A DNA stretch of 7,951 nt from DASVBJ01 sp036375895 (GTDB lineage: Bacteria > Actinomycetota > Actinomycetes > JACCUZ01), in contig DASVBJ010000067.1 of NCBI GenBank assembly GCA_036375895.1, positions 1 through 7,951 on the forward strand, given 5' to 3'. Positions 1 to 5,731 of the stretch are shown here, one piece after another. The notes under the pieces are model-generated. The model searched no databases. It was not told the origin of the DNA and worked only from the letters and a program-made list of their open reading frames with translations. A program made the translations under genes and the position numbers. Numbering within the stretch: position 1 is the stretch's first letter; the number at the start of each line of letters is the position of its first letter.

Positions 1-1610
1 CGATGGCGTACGCCGGAATCGCCGGTGTTCCCGTGCAATACGGTCTGTACGCCGTTCCGCTGGCTCTGCTCGGATACGTGATGGTCGGGAGCTGCCGCGA
101 GCTCTTCATCGGACCCAGCGCCACCGTGGCGACGCTTTCCGCATCTGCAGTCGGCGCGGTCGCGGTGGCGAAATCCGACCCGGACGCCTACATCGCGCTC
201 ACCGCCGTCGTGGCGCTGATGGTCGGGTTGATCTACGTAGTCGGCGGACTGGTCCGGCTCGGCTGGATAGAGCATTTCTTCGCCCGGCCGGTGCTCGACG
301 GGTTCATCATCGGCCTCGGGCTCTACATCGCCGTCGGCCAGTTCCCGAAGCTCGTCGGGATCGAGAAGCCGTCGGGTGACACGTTTGCGGTCTTCGGCCA
401 GACCGTCGCGAAGATCGGCGAATGGAACTGGACCGCCGTCGCGCTCGGTGCCGCAGCCCTCGGCGTGCTGTTCGGGCTGAAGCAGTGGCTGCCCAGGGTG
501 CCAGCAGCCATCGTCGTCGTGATCCTTTCCATCGTGGCCGTCGACGCCTTCGACCTGTCGGTGAAGCAGGTCGGGGAGATTCCGACCGGTTTCCACTTCG
601 TGACCTACTCGTCGTTGTCGTGGAGCGACGTCGCAGCCGTCGTGCCCGGCGCACTCTCCATCGTCATCGTCGGCTTCGCACAGTCGATCGCCATCGCCAA
701 GTCGTTCGCCGCCGAGCACAAGTACTCGGTCGACGCGAACCAGGAGATGCTGGCCTACGGCGCCGGCAACATCGGCGCCGGCGCTCTCCAGGGGTTCACC
801 GTCACCGGCAGCCTCTCAAAGTCGGCGGCGGCACAGGATGCGCGCGCGCGGACTCAGATCGCCGCTCTCGTCACCGCCGTGGCCGTCCTGCTGACCATCC
901 TGTTCCTCGCCGGTCTCTTCAAGGACCTTCCTGAGACCGTGCTCGCCGCAATCGTCATCGAGGCGGTCTCTGGGATGCTGCATTTCGGCAAGCTGACCGC
1001 GCTGTGGCGGGCGAGGACGCCGGAGTTCTGGGCGGCGATCGGCGCGCTGCTCGGAGTCATCGCGATCAACGTCTTCCCCGGCGTCGTGATCGGCGTCGCG
1101 CTGAGCTTCGCGCTGCTCATCCACGCCCTGGACCATCCGCACATCGGACGGTTGGGGCGGTCTCAGGACGGTGCCAGGTACGCGGATCTCGACGCGCACC
1201 CCAACTTCACCTCTGTGCCCGACGTCGTCATCCGGCGGTTCGAGGGCCCCTTGGTCTTCAGCAACGCCGGGCTGCTCACGTCAGCCGTACGGCAACAGGT
1301 CGACGATGCAGCCCGGCTGCCACGTGCTGTCGTGCTCGACTTCGAAGGCGTCACACAGGTCGACATCACCGGGTCCGACACATTGCGTAGCCTTCACGAC
1401 CGGCTCGAGCCTCGCGGTGTGCACCTCGTCCTGGCCCGGGTCAGCTCATCTGTCCGCGACTCACTCGACCGTTCGGGTGCGCTCGCGGTCATCGGCGCCG
1501 ACAACCTGTTCCCGACCGTCCGCGCCGCGGTCTCGCATGTCTCCGTCGATCAGCTTTCCGTGCCGCAACTGGGGGGCGACCATCCCGAGGCGGACGCCGG
1601 AGATGCGTGA
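1..1610 (+). CDS. SulP-family anion transporter with C-terminal STAS domain (5' end outside window)
   Basis: Secondary anion transporter of the inner membrane (SulP/SLC26 family; sulfate, bicarbonate or another anion). The reading frame is open to the left edge. The first visible ATG (position 3) lies in the conserved PQ-x-MAYA region of the first membrane helices, so it is internal and roughly 50 N-terminal residues are probably missing. Numbering from that ATG, the SulP signature runs over residues 10-40 (VQYGLYA, then GSCREL and IGPSA), followed by many hydrophobic helices to about residue 375. The TGSLSKSAAA segment (268-277) is typical of the family. A STAS domain covers about 405-512, with VVLDFEGVTQVDITGSDTL (443-461) holding the conserved Ser/Thr loop. 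Cys31 replaces the usual Ser of the GSS[KR] signature. Substrate cannot be told from sequence. Base composition is lower in GC than the neighbours. It ends convergently 30 bp from the response regulator. Confidence 0.93.
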   Translation, partial: MAYAGIAGVPVQYGLYAVPLALLGYVMVGSCRELFIGPSATVATLSASAVGAVAVAKSDPDAYIALTAVVALMVGLIYVVGGLVRLGWIEHFFARPVLDGFIIGLGLYIAVGQFPKLVGIEKPSGDTFAVFGQTVAKIGEWNWTAVALGAAALGVLFGLKQWLPRVPAAIVVVILSIVAVDAFDLSVKQVGEIPTGFHFVTYSSLSWSDVAAVVPGALSIVIVGFAQSIAIAKSFAAEHKYSVDANQEMLAYGAGNIGAGALQGFTVTGSLSKSAAAQDARARTQIAALVTAVAVLLTILFLAGLFKDLPETVLAAIVIEAVSGMLHFGKLTALWRARTPEFWAAIGALLGVIAINVFPGVVIGVALSFALLIHALDHPHIGRLGRSQDGARYADLDAHPNFTSVPDVVIRRFEGPLVFSNAGLLTSAVRQQVDDAARLPRAVVLDFEGVTQVDITGSDTLRSLHDRLEPRGVHLVLARVSSSVRDSLDRSGALAVIGADNLFPTVRAAVSHVSVDQLSVPQLGGDHPEADAGDA

Positions 1611-1640
1611 CGCCGCGTGGGCCGCGGTGACGCCCACCGG
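1611..1640. other. Short convergent intergenic gap with two weak, overlapping inverted repeats
   Basis: This 30-bp gap separates the convergent stops of the SulP transporter and the response regulator. It holds two small GC-rich inverted repeats. One is CCGCG (1613-1617) with CGCGG (1623-1627) around a 5-nt loop. The other is CGGTG (1625-1629) with CACCG (1635-1639) around a 5-nt loop. They share bases 1625-1627 and so cannot form together. Neither has a T-tract on either strand, so a canonical intrinsic terminator is not supported. A weak bidirectional terminator is possible. Confidence 0.25.
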
Positions 1641-2297
1641 TCAGGTGGAGGGGTCGTCGAGGCCCTGCTCGATCGCGTAGCGGACCAGCTCGACCCGGTT
1701 GTGCAGCTGCAGCTTGTTCAGCGTGTTCTGGACGTGGTTCTGCACGGTGCGGTGTGAGAGCACCAGCCGCTCGGCGATCTGCTTGTACGACAACCCCTTC
1801 GCGACCAGCCGCAGCACCTCGGTCTCGCGCTCGGTCAGCCGCGGGGCGTCCGGCGAGCCCGCCGACGACGGGGACGCCGCCAGCCGCCGGTACTCCCCCA
1901 GCACCAGCCCGGCCAGCCCAGGGGTGAACACCGGGTCCCCCACCGCCGTCCGCGCCACCGCGTCCAGCAGCTCCTCCCGGGACGCCGACTTCACGAGGTA
2001 CCCGGTCGCCCCCGCCTTGACGGCCTCCAGCACGTCGGCGTGCTCCCCCGACGCCGAGAGCACCAGCACCCGCACGGAGGCGTCGGCCGCGACCAGCCGC
2101 CGGGTGACCTCCACGCCCGACATCGCCGGCAGCTGCAGGTCGAGCACCACCACCTGCGGCCGCGCCGCCGCCGCGCGCCGCACCGCCGACGCCCCGTCGG
2201 CGGCCGTCGCCACCACCGTGTGCCCGGCCTCGGTCAGGTCACGCGCCACCGCGTCCCGCCACATCGGGTGGTCGTCGACCACCATCACCCGGATCAC
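1641..2297 (-). CDS. macR: MacR-like LuxR/NarL-family response regulator
   Basis: DNA-binding response regulator of 218 residues, the normal length for the NarL/LuxR class. The receiver domain (about 1-117) has the acidic pair Asp8-Asp9, phospho-acceptor Asp53 (VVVLDLQLPAMSG), Ser81 and Lys103 (GYLVKSAS). The LuxR-type helix-turn-helix (about 152-212) shows LTERETEVLRLVAKGLSYKQ, then IAERLVLSHRTVQNHVQNTL. The start is GTG at 2297, which overlaps the kinase stop as GTGA (2297-2294), so it is translationally coupled to its cognate kinase. The same frame stays open further upstream, but only as an out-of-phase reading of the kinase gene; the receiver domain begins exactly at this GTG. The macR symbol rests on pairing with a MacS-like kinase and on remembered synteny with S. 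coelicolor SCO2120/2121 near glkA. The response-regulator call is certain; orthology is an inference. Confidence 0.95.
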   Translation of the reverse strand: MIRVMVVDDHPMWRDAVARDLTEAGHTVVATAADGASAVRRAAAARPQVVVLDLQLPAMSGVEVTRRLVAADASVRVLVLSASGEHADVLEAVKAGATGYLVKSASREELLDAVARTAVGDPVFTPGLAGLVLGEYRRLAASPSSAGSPDAPRLTERETEVLRLVAKGLSYKQIAERLVLSHRTVQNHVQNTLNKLQLHNRVELVRYAIEQGLDDPST

Positions 2298-3424
2298 GAC
2301 GCCACCCGCGGCACCCGCAGCTCCACCTCGGTGCCGCAGCCCGGCGCCGACTCGACCCGCACCGAGCCGCCCAGGTCGCGCACCCGCCCGCCGATCGACT
2401 GGGCCAGCCCGAGCCGCCCCTCCGCCGCCGCCTCGGCCGGTCGCGACGCCACGAACCCGGCCCCGTCGTCCCGCACGCTCACCACGACCTCGTCCCCCTC
2501 GTCCTCGAGCAGCACCCACGCCCGCGCCGCGGCTCCGGCGTGCGCCGCGACGTTCGACAGTGCCGCGCCCACCGCGGCGGCGAGCTCCCGGGCCCGCGCC
2601 TGCGCGACCAGCACGGGCGTCCCCGGCGTCGACACCGTGACCACCGACGAGGCGTACGACGTGAGCAGCCCGCGCAGGTCGACGTCGAGCACTCCCGTCG
2701 CGCCGTCGACGGCCACCGGCTCCGGGGCCGAGGCCACCAGCGCCCGCAGCGCCTGCTCCTGCTCGGCCGCCAGCCGGCCCAGCGAGGCCGCGTCCCCGCC
2801 GAGCTCCGCCCCGCGCCGGCCGACCAGCGCCAGCACCTGCAGCACCCCGTCGTGGATCCCCCGCGCCAGCCGCTCCCGCTCCCGCGTGGCCGCCTCCAGC
2901 GCCAGCGCCCGACTCAGGGCCGCCTCGCCGCGCCGGGCCAGGCCGACGAGGTAGCCGACCACCGCGCCGGCGACGAGCAGCAGCACGATGTTGTGCACGG
3001 TGGCCTGGGAGGGCTCGCCGCGGTGCACCAGGTCCGCCAGCCCGACCCCGGCCGCCCCGGCCAGGCCGCCGAGCCACCCGCCGAGCACCGCCAGCGCCAG
3101 GACCGGCGCCGCCGCCCACACCGTCGGCAGGGTCTGCGCGCCGTCCGCGATCCGCGCCGGGTCGTCGAGCCACCGCGGCACGACCACCGCGGCCATCACC
3201 ACGACCAGGTCCAGCGCCAGCATCGGCCAGCGCCGGCCGGCCGGCCGCGCGTAGGCAACGGTGGTCACCGCGGTCCAGGCCGCCATCACGGCGACCACGA
3301 GCCAGCCGCCGAGGGGGTGCCGGTACTCGTCGTACCGCAGCGCGTAGAGCAGCACGGCGTACAGGAGACCCAGCACCCGGAACACCGCCAGCGCCCGCCA
3401 CAGCGGCGCCTCGAAGCCGAGCAC
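2294..3424 (-). CDS. macS: MacS-like membrane sensor histidine kinase
   Basis: Sensor histidine kinase of 376 residues. The N-terminal half holds about five or six hydrophobic segments (near 12-30, 40-58, 66-83, 102-133 and 143-162) with little extracytoplasmic sequence, so it is probably an intramembrane sensor. The HisKA_3 dimerisation domain has the H-box ERLARGIHDGVLQVLAL (184-200), with His191 as the phospho-acceptor. The ATPase domain has the N-box Asn291 (ALSNVAAHA), the G1 box RDDGAGF (318-324), the G2-like GRLGL (336-340) and a closing GGSVRVES plus GCGTEVELRVP. The GTG start at 3424 lies 4 bp after the acyltransferase stop with no clear Shine-Dalgarno, so coupled translation is likely. 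The H-box and the following VGRRGAELGG region match what I remember of the actinobacterial MacS family (a pleiotropic regulator of membrane proteins in S. coelicolor). The family call is good; the signal is unknown. Confidence 0.93.
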   Translation of the reverse strand: MLGFEAPLWRALAVFRVLGLLYAVLLYALRYDEYRHPLGGWLVVAVMAAWTAVTTVAYARPAGRRWPMLALDLVVVMAAVVVPRWLDDPARIADGAQTLPTVWAAAPVLALAVLGGWLGGLAGAAGVGLADLVHRGEPSQATVHNIVLLLVAGAVVGYLVGLARRGEAALSRALALEAATRERERLARGIHDGVLQVLALVGRRGAELGGDAASLGRLAAEQEQALRALVASAPEPVAVDGATGVLDVDLRGLLTSYASSVVTVSTPGTPVLVAQARARELAAAVGAALSNVAAHAGAAARAWVLLEDEGDEVVVSVRDDGAGFVASRPAEAAAEGRLGLAQSIGGRVRDLGGSVRVESAPGCGTEVELRVPRVAS

Positions 3425-3428
3425 CGGC

Positions 3429-4169
3429 TCAGGCGGCGGGGGCCGTGGGCGCCGAGGAAGCCGGCTCGACCGGCTCGGCCGACCCCGGCTTGCGCGCCAT
3501 CCGCTCCTTGGCGACCTGGGCGTAGATGTCGACGTACTCCTGGCCGGAGAGCTCCATCAGCTCGTACATGATCTCGTCGGTGATCGAGCGCAGGACGAAG
3601 CGGTCGCCCTCCATGCCCTCGTAGCGGGAGAAGTCCAGCGGCTGGCCGATCTTGATGCCGACCCGCCCGAGCCGAGGGATGACCCGGCCGGGCGGCTGGA
3701 TCTTCTCGGTGTCGATCATCGCGACGGGGATCACCGGGCAGTGCGCCTCGAGGGCCATCCGGGCCACGCCGGTCTTGCCGCGGTAGAGCCGGCCGTCGGG
3801 CGAGCGGGTGCCCTCGGGGTAGATGCCGAGCGCGCCGCCCCGGGAGAGGACCCGCAGCCCGGTGCGCAACGCCGCCTCGGAGGCCCGGCCCCCGGAGCGG
3901 TCGACGGGCAGCTGGCCGACGCCCTTGAAGAAGCCGGCGGTGAGCCGGCCCTTCACACCGCCGCCGGTGAAGTAGTCGGACTTGGCCAGGAACGTGATGC
4001 GGCGGGGCACGGCGAGCGGGAAGAAGATGCTGTCCGAGAACGACAGGTGGTTGCTGGCGAAGATCACCGGGCCGTCGGCCGGCACGTTCTCCAGCCCGAT
4101 GACGTACGGGCGGAAGAAGACGCGGAGGACCGGCCCCAAGATGATCTTCTTGAGGAACCAGTAGAACAC
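3429..4169 (-). CDS. PlsC-type lysophospholipid acyltransferase (1-acylglycerol-3-phosphate acyltransferase family)
   Basis: Membrane-associated acyltransferase that probably moves an acyl chain onto lysophosphatidic acid or a similar lysolipid in phospholipid synthesis. All four family blocks are present with GTG 4169 as residue 1: NHLSFSD (40-46, catalytic His41 and Asp46), GQLPVDRSGG (85-94, Arg91), YPEGTRS (117-123) and VIPVAM (146-151). The hydrophobic N-terminus (FYWFLKKIILGPVLRVFF) would sit on the membrane. Length is 246 residues, with an Ala/Pro-rich tail. I chose GTG at 4169 over GTG at 4202, which would add 11 residues, for two reasons: 4169 has GGAGG at a 6-nt spacing (4180-4176), and related proteins as I remember them begin MFYWFLK. 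A likely -10 box at 4207-4212 would also place the transcript start at or inside the longer version. It is first in an operon with the downstream kinase and regulator. The acyl acceptor is not determined by sequence. Confidence 0.93.
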   Translation of the reverse strand: MFYWFLKKIILGPVLRVFFRPYVIGLENVPADGPVIFASNHLSFSDSIFFPLAVPRRITFLAKSDYFTGGGVKGRLTAGFFKGVGQLPVDRSGGRASEAALRTGLRVLSRGGALGIYPEGTRSPDGRLYRGKTGVARMALEAHCPVIPVAMIDTEKIQPPGRVIPRLGRVGIKIGQPLDFSRYEGMEGDRFVLRSITDEIMYELMELSGQEYVDIYAQVAKERMARKPGSAEPVEPASSAPTAPAA

Positions 4170-4175
4170 CCGCCA

Positions 4176-4180
4176 CCTCC
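4176..4180 (-). promoter_or_regulatory. Shine-Dalgarno GGAGG deciding the acyltransferase start
   Basis: On the minus strand GGAGG (4180-4176) sits 6 nt before GTG 4169. It is the strongest ribosome-binding site near this gene and lies inside the coding sequence of the longer alternative that would begin at GTG 4202. It is the main reason for preferring the shorter protein. Confidence 0.65.
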
Positions 4181-4206
4181 ACCCGTCGCTCGCCCGCTGC
4201 ACCCAA

Positions 4207-4212
4207 ACCCTA
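4207..4212 (-). promoter_or_regulatory. Putative -10 box TAGGGT for the acyltransferase-macSR operon
   Basis: Read on the minus strand, TAGGGT matches the TAnnnT pattern of actinobacterial housekeeping-sigma -10 elements. It would start transcription at about 4200, leaving a leader of about 30 nt that contains the GGAGG site before GTG 4169. No convincing -35 element is seen 17-18 nt upstream, as is common in these genomes. The box overlaps the 8-bp palindrome CCCTAGGG (4208-4215). The assignment is inference from position and motif. Confidence 0.4.
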
Positions 4213-4246
4213 GGGGATGCCGCGCGGGTCGTGCGACGATGCGGGC

Positions 4247-5002
4247 ATGCCAGTCATGCCCGGGGCTGAGCCCTTCTCCTCCGACGCCGGTCCGGTCGGC
4301 GTGCTGCTGTGCCACGGCTTCACCGGCTGCCCGCAGTCGCTGCGGCCCTGGGCCGAGCACCTCGCCGCCGCCGGGATGACCGTCCGCCTGCCGCGCCTGC
4401 CGGGCCACGGCACGACGTGGCGCGAGCTCGACATGACCCGCTGGCAGGACTGGTACGCCGAGCTGGACCGCACCCTGACCGAGCTCCACGCCCGGTGCGC
4501 CGAGGTGTTCGTGATGGGGCTGTCGATGGGCGCCACGCTGGCCCTGCGCCTGGCCGAGGAGCGCGGTGACGACGTCTCGGGCCTGGTGCTGGTCAACCCC
4601 AGCCTGCTCACCAAGCGGCCGGAGCGGCACGTCGCGCCGGTGCTGCAGTACGTCATCCGGTCACTGCCCGCCATCGCCAGCGACATCAAGAAGCCGGGCG
4701 TCACCGAGCTCGCCTACGACCGCGTGCCGAGCAAGGCCGCCTACTCGCTGACCAAGCTGTGGGCCGCGACGCGCGGCGACCTCGGCAAGGTCACCCAGCC
4801 GGTGCTCGTGTTCCGCAGCCGCACCGACCACGTGGTCGAGCCGGACAGCTGCGCGATGCTGCACGAGAAGGTCCGCTCCACGGACATCCACGAGGTCGTC
4901 CTGGAGGACAGCTACCACGTGGCCACCCTCGACAACGACGCCCAGACCATCTTCGACGGCAGCCTCGAGTTCGTCCGCCGACTGGCCCGCACCAAGACAT
5001 GA
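4247..5002 (+). CDS. Alpha/beta hydrolase, Est30-like carboxylesterase / monoglyceride-lipase type
   Basis: Cytoplasmic serine hydrolase of 251 residues. It has the family layout: the oxyanion-side motif LCHGFTG (21-27), the nucleophile elbow GLSMG with Ser93, catalytic Asp194 (SRTDHVV) and His224 (SYHVATLDND). From memory these match the Ser94/Asp193/His223 triad of Geobacillus carboxylesterase Est30 almost residue for residue. Likely substrates are short or medium acyl esters or monoglycerides. There is no signal peptide. ATG 4247 was chosen because related proteins begin near MPVMPGAEPF. The alternative ATG at 4217 adds ten residues without homology, and its AGGGG touches the start codon with no spacing. 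The gene leads a rightward operon and overlaps the next gene by ATGA. It sits back to back with an acyltransferase, which suggests but does not prove a role in lipid turnover. Confidence 0.92.
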   Translation: MPVMPGAEPFSSDAGPVGVLLCHGFTGCPQSLRPWAEHLAAAGMTVRLPRLPGHGTTWRELDMTRWQDWYAELDRTLTELHARCAEVFVMGLSMGATLALRLAEERGDDVSGLVLVNPSLLTKRPERHVAPVLQYVIRSLPAIASDIKKPGVTELAYDRVPSKAAYSLTKLWAATRGDLGKVTQPVLVFRSRTDHVVEPDSCAMLHEKVRSTDIHEVVLEDSYHVATLDNDAQTIFDGSLEFVRRLARTKT

Positions 5003-5715
5003 CCCGGCGTGACAACGGCCTGCCCGCGTCGTCGTACGCGCGGCTGATGGACGTCGAGACGTCCGTGGTCGAGGGGCTGCTGGAGCGGCTGCGGGACGAG
5101 GGTGTGGCGGCGTACGTCGCGCCGGCGCCCGGTCAGCGCGGTCCCTACGGCGACACCGTGCTCCCCGGGGCGCCCAGCGACTCGGTCTTCGTCGACTCCG
5201 ACCGGCGCGAGGACGCCCGCAGGGTCGCCGAGCGCTACCTCGCCGACGTCCGGGAGGAGCTGGCCTGGGCCGGCATCGTCGCGAGCTTCGACGAGCCGAA
5301 CCTCGACGTCGTGCCGCGCTGGCCGGCGAGCGAGGACGTGGAGTCCGACCCCGATGCGGGCGACCGTTCGGGAGGCAGGCTGCTGCGGCCGGCCGAGGCG
5401 ACCCAGCCGACGCTCGGCTTCGAGGAGCTGCGCGAGTCGGTGGAGCGGGGTCCCGCCGAGGACCGCGACGACCACTTCGAGCCGCCGCCACCCCCGCCGA
5501 TCCCGGTGCCGGACACCGTGGGGCGGTTCGCCTGGGCGGCCGTCCTCGGCGGGCCGCTCTTCCTCATCGTCGCGACGATCCTGCAGGCCGACGTCTCCGG
5601 CTGGCCCGGGTTCGTCGGTCTCGCGGCCTTCGTGGGAGGCTTCGTCACGCTCGTCGCCCGGATGAAGGACCGTCCCCCGACGGACCTGGGCGGCGACGAC
5701 GGAGCGGTCGTCTGA
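4999..5715 (+). CDS. Uncharacterised protein: small soluble domain, Pro-rich linker, two C-terminal membrane helices
   Basis: Protein of 238 residues that I do not recognise by name. The N-terminal part (about 10-105) has an alpha/beta pattern: a helix LMDVETSVVEGLLERLRDEG, a strand VAAYVAP, a strand DSVFVDS, and a helix RREDARRVAERYLADVREEL. This looks like the small DUF2007 or 'putative signal-transducing' type fold, but that is only resemblance by eye. An acidic linker follows (about 110-160) and ends in six prolines (162-167, then IPVP). Two hydrophobic helices are predicted at about 175-194 and 203-221, with a short charged tail. There is no signal peptide, so the N-terminal domain is probably cytoplasmic. 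The ATG overlaps the hydrolase stop (ATGA, 4999-5002) and has no Shine-Dalgarno of its own, so translation should be coupled to the hydrolase. The coding call is firm; the function is unknown. Confidence 0.85.
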   Translation: MTRRDNGLPASSYARLMDVETSVVEGLLERLRDEGVAAYVAPAPGQRGPYGDTVLPGAPSDSVFVDSDRREDARRVAERYLADVREELAWAGIVASFDEPNLDVVPRWPASEDVESDPDAGDRSGGRLLRPAEATQPTLGFEELRESVERGPAEDRDDHFEPPPPPPIPVPDTVGRFAWAAVLGGPLFLIVATILQADVSGWPGFVGLAAFVGGFVTLVARMKDRPPTDLGGDDGAVV

Positions 5716-5720
5716 CGAGA

Positions 5721-5725
5721 AAGGG
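5721..5725 (+). promoter_or_regulatory. Ribosome-binding site AAGGG for the TIGR00300 gene
   Basis: AAGGG lies 6 nt before GTG 5732 inside the 16-bp gap after the membrane-protein stop. It supports the GTG as the true start and suggests this gene is translated independently of its upstream neighbour while probably sharing its transcript. Confidence 0.6.
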
Positions 5726-5731
5726 CAGCAC

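Larger units (their letters stand above)
4170..4246. promoter_or_regulatory. Divergent intergenic region between acyltransferase and hydrolase genes
   Basis: This 77-bp region must carry the promoters for both the leftward acyltransferase-kinase-regulator operon and the rightward hydrolase operon. It contains the palindrome CCCTAGGG (4208-4215). A second one, GGCATGCC (4244-4251), overlaps the hydrolase start codon. For the rightward direction I see no good -10 box and no good Shine-Dalgarno. A weak GACGAT at 4235-4240, about 6 nt before ATG 4247, would be compatible with a leaderless transcript but is poor evidence. Confidence 0.5.

Noticed and set aside
1571..1576. Run of six G near the end of the SulP gene as a phase-variation tract
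   Set aside because: Six G is unremarkable in this GC-rich DNA, and slippage there would alter only the last dozen or so residues after the STAS domain.
1611..1640. Strong bidirectional intrinsic terminator between SulP and the response regulator
   Set aside because: The stems are only 5 bp, mutually exclusive and without T-tracts. It is listed only as a low-confidence gap feature.
3233..3246. GCCGGC repeat tract as a tandem repeat element
   Set aside because: It is a short run of GC-rich codons within the kinase gene, in frame and consistent with the protein; it is not an independent repeat.
3322..3338. Perfect inverted repeat CGGTAC-TCGTC-GTACCG, a possible operator or hairpin
   Set aside because: It lies inside the kinase coding sequence and is explained by the codons for RYDEYR. 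One 6-bp repeat without a second copy or promoter context is not enough.
2298..3401. Response-regulator frame remains open for about 1.1 kb upstream, as if it encoded a much longer fusion protein
   Set aside because: The translation there is low-complexity Ala/Gly/Arg without domains, while another frame in the same stretch encodes a complete histidine kinase. It is a by-product of high GC at third positions.
3286..4206. Long minus-strand open frame overlapping the acyltransferase and kinase N-terminus
   Set aside because: It is out of phase with two clear genes and rich in Arg, Pro and Gly with no recognisable motif. It is a shadow of the acyltransferase.
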